This document shows, piece after piece, positions 1 to 8,487 of a DNA stretch of 64,000 nucleotides. A model generated the notes under the pieces. That model did not search any database. It had not been told where the DNA came from and saw nothing but the letters and a program-made list of their open reading frames with translations. Both the position numbers and the translations under genes were made by a program. The DNA is taken from contig NC_035931.1 in assembly GCF_000348985.1 (NCBI RefSeq), positions 522,735 through 586,734 on the forward strand, in the 5' to 3' direction. Numbering within the stretch: position 1 is the first letter of the stretch; each line of letters opens with the position of its first letter. Origin of the DNA: Huiozyma naganishii CBS 8797 (lineage: Eukaryota > Ascomycota > Saccharomycetes > Saccharomycetales > Saccharomycetaceae).

Positions 1-3000
1 CGGATGAAACGCAAAAATCCTTGGACATATCCAAGAAATCGACGTTGTTAAATTCAACATCCTCTTTAACCAAATAAGCGTACATCTTTCTAGATTTCTT
101 CTCTAGTTTGGTCAGATTTTTATTCAGTGTGATCTTTTCTAGGAGAATGGGCTCATTGAAGTCGATCTGGTGATTGGGCCTCATAGAAGTGAAAACGTAT
201 GGATCATTTAAAGTGGTGTGTTGCGCTGACATGATCAGCCGAACCAGAATATTATGGAAACATTGTTTAATATTGTAAAATTCACTAAGCACACCGGATA
301 TCGATGACATGGCGTGCTTCAAAAATTCCTCGCTCTCACTGTCTAGAGAGTTCGGCGTAGTCTTGATCAATCTTTTTAAGTTGAGAAAGATCGTTAGGTC
401 CAGATTTTCCAAGATTTCAATCAGGATTGTATTTTGGTTGATTTGGTCGTACGTTTTCGAATTGAGTTCCAAATTCCTGACACTCCGCCTGATGTCGTAA
501 TTGGGCAACGGATTATTTTTTGTATTGAAATCCTCAAAAATCTGGTTAGCGATCTTCTGCATAGTGTTCAATGTATCGTTGTTGAGCGGATACTTGGATT
601 TTCTTTTGAAATTTTTGAACCTTGAAAAAGTTCGGGGATGAGATGGTCGATTACTTGTTGACGATATCGATTGGAAGGGTCTCGACCGGGTAGATGATGC
701 CGACGATATATCCCCGTCCAAGACCATATCGGTAGGGACATTGACCCCGGCAGCCAGAGAGATGGCGTTGGTCATCTTCAATGGGACTCCAGTATTCGAC
801 GATGGTGCAGTTGTAGCATCAAACGATTTAGGGATTGCGCTATTACTGTCGCCTACCGACAAATTCGTTGCCGTATCAGGTCTTTGAACAACATCAGATG
901 GGAAAATGAATTTTGCAAATGGGTTGGTCCAAGAACCACCATTGAACGATCCCTTGAAAAATCTGGGGAGAACTTGGGGCAAAAACTGAAACTCGTTGTT
1001 ATGTAACACGGTGGTCTGTAAAATATGGTAGAGTGTGTGAACGTCCTTCATGAATTTAACAAATTCGTGGTCAATATTTTCAAAGATACCTCTGACGTTA
1101 ATTACCTTTTCTGGCAAGGCTTGAATCTTCGCGGGCTTGTCTGGACCATTCGCACTCGAGTAGGAAAGGCCGCGATTTATTGAAGTCCGTTGAGAAGTTG
1201 GCACCCCACGTGGGTCTCCATTATACAGTGAGTCAAAAGTTTCAGTATTTCTGGCAGGGATAAGGGTATCTGTAGTGCTGGTGCTGACATTTCTTTTCAT
1301 ACCGGAATCTGGAGCTTTAGATTCCTCGTTTAAGTTCAGCATGGTGTCATTATGCACATAATTATCGTCATGGCCAAACTCAGGTAGCCAGGCTTGAAAG
1401 TAGCGAGATTCATTCTGAGAGCTTGTCCTTTGCGCTGCATTTCCATCACCTGTATCATTTGCATTCCAGCGCGGTCCGTTAGTGAAATACAATATAGCGT
1501 TAATGTTAATCTTTGCGAGGGAGGAAATCATACCCTTGAGTAATTTTTTAACGGATTTGTTGGAGTTTTTCAACTTGATCTGATTGTGTATCAATCTACA
1601 GGATAGTTGGAGGTATGTCACCATGTTTGATAGCATCTCGAAAAATTTGGAGAAGTTCATACGGTCGTTTCTGATGAACATATCGTGAGCTAGTCTAGTG
1701 TAGTGAAACGTCAAATCCTCTAGTTCAATCCATGTTCTGATGTCCTTGGAATGCTGGTAGAACAGGTCTTGTTTGGAAAGGATGGCCTGCCTGTAGAATG
1801 TTTGGCTATGTGAGTGATTGGATTTGTAGTCCTGTGTACCTGTCACGGATGGTTTACCTTTAGGTTTCGCTGTAGAAGCCACAGAATGCCGCTTCTCCTC
1901 CTCCTCCTCGGTACCGTCTGTTGCCTCTTCAGAGGACCGTGTTTTGTCTACAATGCTCTCAGCTATATTCCGTGCTCTCAGATCGACTAGGTGGTCATTC
2001 GGTGGGAACACAAGTTCCATGCTAGTGCCCATTTTTTTGCCAGGGATTTGTCCCTCATCCTCGCTGGTTTGTTCTAAACTTTCCTCGGGATCGTCTGAAC
2101 TTTTGTTATTCATCTTGGACTCTGTGGTGGAGACGAGAGGGAACTCCGAGCAGTAAATATCCAGTTCTTTATTGTAATAAATTAATTTGTCCCCTGGGCC
2201 CTGTGTCGCAGATACTATTGGGATTGGTGTCCACGTTGGTGAGACGTTCGTGTGGAAACTGTTTATGATCATTTCGACCTCTTCGAGAGACAGTATGTTG
2301 ATCTGTTCCCTCTTCGTGGTGACGGTGTCTCTTTGGTGCGACATCGTTTTGGAGAGTGATGGGGGTACACTGGACGGCACACTCCCACTCGGCGAATCTC
2401 CCTGTGATGGACATGTGTCATTTTCTCGTGACGAAGGTGCAGACTCCGGTGTTCCCTCCGTTTTGTCCAACGGGTCGATTGTGCTAAGGTCATCGTACTT
2501 CACGTTTGTGAAGTTCGAGTTGCTGTTCAGTACGATGGAGCTTCTTTTTGCCGAGTTTTTCGACTGGTTGCTGTGATTACTGAAAAAACTGCCTCTTCGA
2601 AAGTAAGGGTACGACCCTCTCCTGCTCTTGTTGGACACCGGCAGGGGCAGACTCAGCAATGTTGCTGATCTTCCCGTGTTGGAGATGGCCTGCTCTGCAG
2701 GAACGTCCAAATGTGATGCCGCCGCCGCCGGGGCCCCCATGGGGGGTGCCCCGTTGTTCCGCAAGCTGGACTTGTGTATGCTTGTGCGTCTTGAGCTCTT
2801 GTTTGAGACGGAAGACACGGTTCTAAAGTTACAACTGACATTTTCTCGTAGCAAGCGGACATGGTTATAAGGGAACCAGCCCCTTATAACTTTGTTGTCC
2901 GTATCTGCTATGGATAACCCGTCCCACCAACCAGACGCGCTCTTGGCAAGCACGTACACTGTATCCCCCCTCTGGAAGGACAGCTTATTGGTTGCGGATG

Positions 3001-3310
3001 CCGGTGGGTAGTTGAAGTCGTGCACTGCCACTACTATATCCAGGGTACACACTCTTGAGTTCGGCGTCGGCGTGTGGTGTTGTTGTTGTTGGTGCTGTTG
3101 CTGTTGTTGCTGTGGTACCTGTTTCTGGTGCATGCCCCCCTGGGACACAGTTCTTTCTGAGGCGGAGTGCCGTCTCTGCAACATGCTGTTGAGCCCTGAG
3201 TTTGCCAACGATCCCCTCGCGTGACCTTTGCACTGGTCTGTATCCGATTTGATCGATGTTTGTTTTGATGTACCTCGTTCCCCGTTTTCCGCTATTTTTT
3301 TATTTCCCAT
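1..3310 (-). CDS. CDC25: Cdc25-like Ras guanine-nucleotide exchange factor, N-terminal part (cut by window edge)
   Basis: The minus-strand frame starts at the ATG at 3308-3310 and runs off the left edge after about 1103 codons; the stretches I spot-checked along it contain no stop. An SH3 domain lies at about residues 90-152, with the motifs VVAVHDF, SGWWDGL and RGWFPYNHVR, preceded by a Gln/His-rich tract at about residues 66-80. The rest is low-complexity Ser/Asn/Asp-rich sequence followed by a more conserved part near the edge (FNNVDFLDMSKDFC). In S. cerevisiae, Cdc25 activates Ras at the membrane and so adenylate cyclase; its REM and catalytic RasGEF domains are C-terminal and must lie outside this window. 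The neighbouring ATG39-MRPL15-SPH1-CDC3 order equals YLR310C-YLR314C, which supports CDC25. The WGD paralogue SDC25 (YLL016W) is the alternative name. The ortholog call is firm; the catalytic half is unseen. Confidence 0.9.
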   Translation of the reverse strand, partial: MGNKKIAENGERGTSKQTSIKSDTDQCKGHARGSLANSGLNSMLQRRHSASERTVSQGGMHQKQVPQQQQQQHQQQQHHTPTPNSRVCTLDIVVAVHDFNYPPASATNKLSFQRGDTVYVLAKSASGWWDGLSIADTDNKVIRGWFPYNHVRLLRENVSCNFRTVSSVSNKSSRRTSIHKSSLRNNGAPPMGAPAAAASHLDVPAEQAISNTGRSATLLSLPLPVSNKSRRGSYPYFRRGSFFSNHSNQSKNSAKRSSIVLNSNSNFTNVKYDDLSTIDPLDKTEGTPESAPSSRENDTCPSQGDSPSGSVPSSVPPSLSKTMSHQRDTVTTKREQINILSLEEVEMIINSFHTNVSPTWTPIPIVSATQGPGDKLIYYNKELDIYCSEFPLVSTTESKMNNKSSDDPEESLEQTSEDEGQIPGKKMGTSMELVFPPNDHLVDLRARNIAESIVDKTRSSEEATDGTEEEEEKRHSVASTAKPKGKPSVTGTQDYKSNHSHSQTFYRQAILSKQDLFYQHSKDIRTWIELEDLTFHYTRLAHDMFIRNDRMNFSKFFEMLSNMVTYLQLSCRLIHNQIKLKNSNKSVKKLLKGMISSLAKININAILYFTNGPRWNANDTGDGNAAQRTSSQNESRYFQAWLPEFGHDDNYVHNDTMLNLNEESKAPDSGMKRNVSTSTTDTLIPARNTETFDSLYNGDPRGVPTSQRTSINRGLSYSSANGPDKPAKIQALPEKVINVRGIFENIDHEFVKFMKDVHTLYHILQTTVLHNNEFQFLPQVLPRFFKGSFNGGSWTNPFAKFIFPSDVVQRPDTATNLSVGDSNSAIPKSFDATTAPSSNTGVPLKMTNAISLAAGVNVPTDMVLDGDISSASSTRSRPFQSISSTSNRPSHPRTFSRFKNFKRKSKYPLNNDTLNTMQKIANQIFEDFNTKNNPLPNYDIRRSVRNLELNSKTYDQINQNTILIEILENLDLTIFLNLKRLIKTTPNSLDSESEEFLKHAMSSISGVLSEFYNIKQCFHNILVRLIMSAQHTTLNDPYVFTSMRPNHQIDFNEPILLEKITLNKNLTKLEKKSRKMYAYLVKEDVEFNNVDFLDMSKDFCVSS

Positions 3311-3990
3311 ACTAAACTTTTTTTTCTTTCTTGTGAGTGCGTAAAAAAAAAAGAGAGGGATGGAACGAGAGGGGGAAATAAAGGCGTAAAGAAGAAGAAG
3401 AAGAGGCCGTGAACTAGTTAAAAGGACTCCCCCTCCAGCAAGCCCCACTAGAACCAAGTTATCAGCGGGAACTAGTTGACTCTCTTTCTCTTTTCTCTAT
3501 CCTCCCTTCCTTCTTGGAAAAACCAAGCAAAATATATATATATATATAGATAGGGAACCAAAAAAAAATTATAACCAGAGGAACAGATCGTACCCAACAG
3601 CAGCAGCGAAATAGAGAAGCTCGCGGGGGCCAATTCCCCTGTAAAAAACTCCCCTTCGTACCTCGACAATAGCAAAATCTTCCAACTCCTCTCTGCTCAC
3701 ACTCTAAATCGAGAGAGAGAGTACTGCACTGCACTTCAAAGTGGACCAAATGTTCTTTATTTTTAGTCCCCACACTACTACCACTACTGCTCTCCCCTCA
3801 GAAACAGCGCAAGTTTCCAGAAGCGAAGTCGCAAGTCGTGTTATTTCCTCTTTGGGAAATTACCTCGGAGAAGTGTCCCCCTGCGCATCTCCCCTTAATT
3901 TCCCGCTTAGTAGTAGTAGTAGTGTGTGCTTAGCTAAGTCCGTGATCTGCCCGTTGGCCTGTGCGGTGTGTATAAGCAAGAATGCGTGTA
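3311..3990. other. Intergenic: CDC25 promoter and ATG39 3' region
   Basis: This gap of 680 bases lies between the CDC25 start and the ATG39 stop, both on the minus strand, so it holds the CDC25 promoter. A TA dinucleotide run sits at about 3532-3548, with polypurine and poly-T stretches around it. ORFs overlapping the gap show no recognisable protein. Confidence 0.6.
3532..3548. repeat. (TA)n microsatellite
   Basis: An uninterrupted alternating A/T run of 17 bases lies about 225 bases upstream of the CDC25 ATG. It could act as a TATA-like or nucleosome-poor element, or be simple-sequence DNA only. Confidence 0.85.
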
Positions 3991-5013
3991 TCAGTGTAGT
4001 CGTGGGATCCAGCGGGACAGTGTCCCGCGTAGTCGCTCCACTGTACGGCGTGGGTGTAAGTGTATGTAGCGTCTGCCCGTGGAGGTGTACCGTCTCACGA
4101 GGGTGCCTGCTCGATGGCACAGTCTGTGGTAGCCTCTTTTGAACTCGGCACTTCTGAGTGCCCTGTACCGACGGGTCTGTGCCCATACACCACTAAACTC
4201 CGCAGCGGTCTTCTCGTACCACTGCTTCGAGGCGGTGTACAGTTGGCAAAGCTTGCTTCGGGCGGTGTGTCTCGCAATGCGCGCCACGGTCTTGAACCGG
4301 CGCCAACCGACTACATCGCCCTCTTGTAGTGGGCAGATGAATCGGTTGTCGAAATCAACGTAGTATTTCCCAGTGGGGTTCCCCGTGGGGTTCCACGAGG
4401 CTCTCTGGGGAAGCCCCCGGTCGTGGGCTAGAGTGGCCCAATGGTCCACACCACCGACAATTTGCCAGTGTCTCATATCTAGCTTGCCACGGGATCCAAC
4501 ACGGGACCGTTCCAGCCAGTGGTCGTAACCTCTCTGAAGCAGTAACGTAGTGAGAAAAGTGACAAGAACTGTAACTACAAGAACTTTGACCGATACAACC
4601 CAATCGTCTCCACTTCTGTTAATTGGTGTACTCTTCTCTGGTGGGGCAGTCACTGCGGTGGTCCACTGGCTGCAACGTGCCCTCGCACGAGTGGGGACCA
4701 TGAAACTACTGCCTGCCGCAGTGGGATCTTCGGGGGTCACCCCAGAGAGCGTATCTTGAGAGTTTGCAACTTCAGAAGCCTCTTCCACTTTGGTTACCTT
4801 TCCTTCCAATCCCTCCACGTTAGAACGACTCGCAGCCGTCCGCTCATTGGAGTAGTCGCTGCTGGTGCTCGACAAGACGTCTTCCTCCTTTGGGAACTCA
4901 CTCAGACTCAGCTCGCTAGTGGTAAAATCAACGCTCGGGGACAGATCTCCGAGCGACCCAGATCCTCTCCCAACAACACTCCACGCCTCTCTTTTCCTCG
5001 CTTTGTTAACCAT
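3991..5013 (-). CDS. ATG39: Atg39-like nuclear-envelope/perinuclear-ER autophagy receptor
   Basis: A 340-residue protein starting at the ATG at 5011-5013; the frame extends upstream only through a TTG. Right at the N terminus is an acidic-flanked W-x-x-V (EAWSVV, W11-V14), the form of an Atg8-interacting motif. A long Ser/Glu-rich linker follows, then one hydrophobic span at about residues 140-160 (VLVVTVLVTFLTTLLL), then about 180 basic, aromatic-rich residues that could form amphipathic helices. This matches the known plan of Atg39: cytosolic Atg8-binding tail, single outer-nuclear-membrane span, and perinuclear-space helices that bind the inner membrane. The position between CDC25 and MRPL15 equals YLR312C (ATG39). 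Sequence similarity is low and I recognise it by architecture plus synteny, so identity is likely rather than proven. Confidence 0.75.
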   Translation of the reverse strand: MVNKARKREAWSVVGRGSGSLGDLSPSVDFTTSELSLSEFPKEEDVLSSTSSDYSNERTAASRSNVEGLEGKVTKVEEASEVANSQDTLSGVTPEDPTAAGSSFMVPTRARARCSQWTTAVTAPPEKSTPINRSGDDWVVSVKVLVVTVLVTFLTTLLLQRGYDHWLERSRVGSRGKLDMRHWQIVGGVDHWATLAHDRGLPQRASWNPTGNPTGKYYVDFDNRFICPLQEGDVVGWRRFKTVARIARHTARSKLCQLYTASKQWYEKTAAEFSGVWAQTRRYRALRSAEFKRGYHRLCHRAGTLVRRYTSTGRRYIHLHPRRTVERLRGTLSRWIPRLH

Positions 5014-5490
5014 GATCACCGTAACTGTGTTCACCAAGCCCAAACTACCGAGCTCTCCGTATCTCTCCTGAACTTGTTGCTCATCTAACTGAGTCCCACT
5101 AGCGTATACCTCCTGTCTCCTTTCTTAATCAGAGCCAGAATCAGCATCTCCGTCAGGATGCCCATCGGACAAATTCTGGTCTTCTCGGTGTTTTTGTCTC
5201 TCTTTCCTACGGCACTCTCTGAGTGAAGCACCTTCTGGGCGCTCTTTTGTCCTGGAATAACCACCGCAAGCCCTGATTTATTTTCTTGTTTTAGGGTTTT
5301 ATGTGGTCACGTGTTTTTTGGAGGTTTCACGTGACGGAAAAAAAGACACACAAAGTAGAGGATCTGGAAAATATCGAGATTGAGAGGGAGCTGTAACTCG
5401 AAGCATTGTACGGAAACGAGGTTGTTCTTGTGCACTGCAAATACAGCCACAAACTGGTTTCTGTTGGTGTGATCTGCTTTCATTTACAAG
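5014..5490. promoter_or_regulatory. Divergent promoter ATG39/MRPL15 with two CACGTG motifs
   Basis: The 477-base head-to-head gap carries CACGTG at 5308-5313 and 5328-5333, 20 bases apart, both as TCACGTG cores. In yeasts this motif is bound by bHLH factors such as Cbf1, Tye7 or Pho4. Which gene it controls cannot be told from sequence. Confidence 0.55.
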
Positions 5491-6207
5491 ATGCCTCTTT
5501 TACCTACAGGTGCCTCGTTTTGTAGAGCAAATTGCACAGTGATGCGGCAGATGCGGATACGAGCGTTGAGTTACTTACACACTGGGGAACGTGTGCGAGG
5601 CCTGAGGAGAGACCCGGCAAGCTACTTGGCAAACCCGTACGGGCTGAAATACGGCTCCGTGGATAAAGACAGCTACCAGGATAGGATAAAGTCCCTGCTA
5701 CATTTGAAGGAATTGGGGATCGAGCTGGAAGATTCGCTGATCTTACAATGCCTCACGCACAAGTCGTTTGCCCACGGGATTGTGCCCTACAACGAAAAAT
5801 TGAACGTTTTAGGTACACAGTATCTGAAGTTCAAGCTGGCGTGCTTCTCAGTGGACCCAAATAATGCAGAACCGAGCAAGAGTGGTAACAGTGTATCGTT
5901 GGTCAATGGACGTAACTTCGACAGATTGGGCTCCAAATGGAGCAGGAACTTGATCTCCGATGGTCTCATTTACAAGTTTATCAAGAAAAGTGGGTTACGC
6001 AAACTGATCTTTTGGAAAATGCGGAACCCGGACGCATCGTACATGGAAAACGGTGAACCGAAAATTTTATCCACAGCATTAAACTCTCTTCTGGGGGCCA
6101 TGCTGATAACCAATGGTCCCGGAAAGACAGACAGGTTTATCAACGATTTCTTATTGAACAGCAAGGAACAGTTGTCCCTGATTAGCCTGAAGAAGGAAAA
6201 GACATAA
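5491..6207 (+). CDS. MRPL15: Mitochondrial large-subunit ribosomal protein Mrpl15 (mL57), RNase III fold
   Basis: A 238-residue protein with an N terminus rich in Arg and poor in acidic residues over the first ~45 residues, as expected for mitochondrial import. Residues ~60-230 resemble an RNase III-type fold: LGIELEDSLILQCLTHKSF and YNEKLNVLGTQYLKFKL correspond to the first helices. The acidic catalytic residues of active RNase III (signature ERLEFLGDA-like) are replaced by NEKLNVLGTQ, so it should be non-catalytic, as in yeast mL57. Length is close to the S. cerevisiae protein (253). It is divergent from ATG39 and convergent with SPH1, the same order as in S. cerevisiae (YLR312W-A). An internal ATG at codon 19 is a possible alternative start. 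Confidence 0.9.
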   Translation: MPLLPTGASFCRANCTVMRQMRIRALSYLHTGERVRGLRRDPASYLANPYGLKYGSVDKDSYQDRIKSLLHLKELGIELEDSLILQCLTHKSFAHGIVPYNEKLNVLGTQYLKFKLACFSVDPNNAEPSKSGNSVSLVNGRNFDRLGSKWSRNLISDGLIYKFIKKSGLRKLIFWKMRNPDASYMENGEPKILSTALNSLLGAMLITNGPGKTDRFINDFLLNSKEQLSLISLKKEKT

Positions 6208-6530
6208 CCCCCTCCATTCTAACCCTCTCTATTGTCTCAGTTCCCTTTTAATTTGGCATTTCATAACCGCTGCACGCACGCTATCGGTCATATTCAAATT
6301 CATAAGTAATTGTACAAAAAAACACTCACCCTGTAAATACTCTCAATACGGATGATACCTTAGCAAATCAAATTACCACGATTATTCTTTTAATATTACA
6401 AGTGAATGACATGGTCAATGGACCATGACCTAGTCATCCGTACAGTATATATTCACGTATATACATTCATTCTATCCCAATGTCTCGTTCGGTATCTATC
6501 ATGTTTTCTCCCGACTTGATGAAGTCCCAC
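6208..6530. other. Intergenic between convergent MRPL15 and SPH1
   Basis: The 323-base gap carries the two 3' ends. It is AT-rich with TATATA/TACATA-type stretches around 6440-6470 typical of yeast polyadenylation signals. No gene is visible. Confidence 0.55.
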
Positions 6531-8030
6531 TCAATTTTTCTTGGTCGAACCAAAATGTTTCAATTTGTTCATAAATCCATGCTCCGTAATGCTCGGCTTA
6601 CGATGCTGTCCGGTAAGCATTTTTAGCGCGCCGATACTTTTCGCAGAATGCGGTATTGTGGAGTTATTGTTAGGGGTAAAGGGATCTTGCAGATTTGCCC
6701 CGTGTGGTGCCGTTGTCTTCGTTGGTGTAGTTACAGGGTTTGTCTCCATAAGGTCATGAAGTAGACTTTTGCTCGGTATTGACTTCAAGTTACTGGACGA
6801 ACTAGTTATGCTTGCCGTACTTTGGCTATTGGAACTGCGTAATTTCCCCGCGATTTTCAGAGGTTTCACTGGCGAAGGCTGCTCTTTCTCCTCTTGATCT
6901 GATGTGACTGACTGTACGGACCGCAAAGATATATCACTACTTTGATATTCAGGATCTATCCTGGTTCCAGAAACTTTAATCAAATCACATAATGTAAAGA
7001 GGAGATCATTCAGAGCAGCATGCACCGCAATTGGTGGTATGAAATCCTCGTACAGCACAAAATACCTTGTTGCAGTAATCACGTTCGACAACGACGACTT
7101 TAAGAGTGCAACTTCTCCCTTAAATTCAGGGACATCAACAAGCAGTACTATATCAGACACAGTCTTGGTCATTTTGGAAAGATACAAAAACAATTTTTCT
7201 CCCGTTGAACCCCCATGCGCAGGTTGCATGTTGTGGAAGAATTCTTGAATTGTTATATGCAACCTTTTGACAAGATCGAAAGGGATACGACCACCATCAT
7301 AATTATACTGCCTACATTGGTCCATTTTCAAGTGGATCAGAGGGACCTTCCCACTTGTAGCAACGTTCTGCGCTGCAAGCTGCTTCTTCAAAAATCTGTT
7401 CTCCTCCATTAATTGCTCAATCTCTACACTGTTCTCATTTCCAACTCTGGTGTCATCTCCATCATATCCCATTTCTTCCGTAAGTGCAATGGAGGGTTGT
7501 TCCTGTGCCCGCTCCACAGTGGTGTTCGATTCAAAATTGGGAGTAAATGTGTCATCACCTATTTCAGCATCCTCATCTTCAGAGGACCAGTCAATCGTGG
7601 CTTTCGTGGGCACAACGACAACTTTCTGGATGACATCTTTTGCGTTGTTGTTGTTGTTGTTCGAATTGTTCTGATCGTGTTGATAATTTTTGCTTCTGTT
7701 TTCAATCTCAAACATTATGTCTGTAAGCAGGTCTGCAAATTTGTCCTTGGAGAGAAAAGCCAATTTCTCTCTTGCTTGGTTTCGTTTCTTGAAGAAAGTA
7801 TCTCTCGTTGATAGCATGGATTTTTTCCCGTAGTCCCCGCGTCGTCTGTGCAATTCCTCGTTGACGTCTGTACTTAGTTCTAAGAATTGCTCCGACGACA
7901 GGTTGGACAGTTTGGTCCTTGCTTTGGAGGCCCGCTTGCAGCTAAAATTATCCATATGCTCTTTCCCCTCATTAGCGAAGAATTCTTTTATGCTCAAGCG
8001 ATGACGGTTGAATGTTTCATCAGGTAACAT
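6531..8030 (-). CDS. SPH1: Sph1/Spa2-family polarisome protein
   Basis: 499 residues starting at the ATG at 8028-8030. Residues ~30-115 hold two copies of the Spa2 homology domain I repeat (KARTKLSNLSSEQFLELSTD and QAREKLAFLSKDKFADLLTD), the GIT/SHD-type motif by which Spa2 and Sph1 contact MAP kinase kinases. An Asn run (~120-130) and acidic linker lead to a short coiled coil (EIEQLMEENRFLKKQLAAQ, ~205-223). The conserved C-terminal domain (~235-365, with GRIPFDLVKRLHI and KLFLYLSKMTKTVSDI) is followed by a Ser/Thr-rich tail. The family scaffolds Cdc42-directed actin polarity at bud tips with Bni1, Pea2 and Bud6. The position beside CDC3 equals SPH1 (YLR313C) rather than SPA2 (YLL021W), but with only one copy seen it may serve as either. 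Its promoter carries two ACGCGT sites. Confidence 0.88.
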   Translation of the reverse strand: MLPDETFNRHRLSIKEFFANEGKEHMDNFSCKRASKARTKLSNLSSEQFLELSTDVNEELHRRRGDYGKKSMLSTRDTFFKKRNQAREKLAFLSKDKFADLLTDIMFEIENRSKNYQHDQNNSNNNNNNAKDVIQKVVVVPTKATIDWSSEDEDAEIGDDTFTPNFESNTTVERAQEQPSIALTEEMGYDGDDTRVGNENSVEIEQLMEENRFLKKQLAAQNVATSGKVPLIHLKMDQCRQYNYDGGRIPFDLVKRLHITIQEFFHNMQPAHGGSTGEKLFLYLSKMTKTVSDIVLLVDVPEFKGEVALLKSSLSNVITATRYFVLYEDFIPPIAVHAALNDLLFTLCDLIKVSGTRIDPEYQSSDISLRSVQSVTSDQEEKEQPSPVKPLKIAGKLRSSNSQSTASITSSSSNLKSIPSKSLLHDLMETNPVTTPTKTTAPHGANLQDPFTPNNNSTIPHSAKSIGALKMLTGQHRKPSITEHGFMNKLKHFGSTKKN

Positions 8031-8487
8031 AGTCGTCTCCTCCCTTCTCTTGTAAGTGTGTCTTGCACCAAATGCCGTGCTTTGGTATTATTGGGGGTTA
8101 CTACCTATCTTTACTGCGTTGCTAGATTGGTTATTCCAGGGTACAGCCTCAATTGTTTCTTATTTCTTTTATACGCGAATAATGCTCGAGAACAGAAAAA
8201 ACGCGTTAAAGACACCGAAATCCAAAGAAAAGAAAAAAGAGTTTTAACGCGTTTAATTTCCACACGATAAGGACGTGATGGGGGGCAGTGATAGAAAGAC
8301 GATATCTTTTAAATGTAGACGTAGATGGAAATATTTATATAATAAAAGAGTGTGATTGCAGTACCAGCTCTCCGACTTGCAATTACTGTAGCAAATAAAC
8401 AAGGTAGGCGATAAAAGTTGCCGGGCCGGCGGATACGTTAGAGGGAGGTAGATTAAAAGGTGTAAGGGACGTTTCACCACTCGCTCA
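8031..8487. other. Intergenic: SPH1 promoter and CDC3 3' region
   Basis: The 457-base gap lies between tandem minus-strand genes. It contains the two MCB-type sites listed separately and an AT-rich part near CDC3 that probably holds its polyadenylation site. No further gene is seen. Confidence 0.55.
8201..8252. promoter_or_regulatory. Paired ACGCGT (MCB) sites upstream of SPH1
   Basis: ACGCGT occurs at 8201-8206 and 8247-8252, 170-220 bases upstream of the SPH1 ATG, both in AAACGCGT or TAACGCGTT contexts. ACGCGT is the binding core of Mbp1 (MBF), which drives G1/S transcription in yeasts. Confidence 0.5.
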
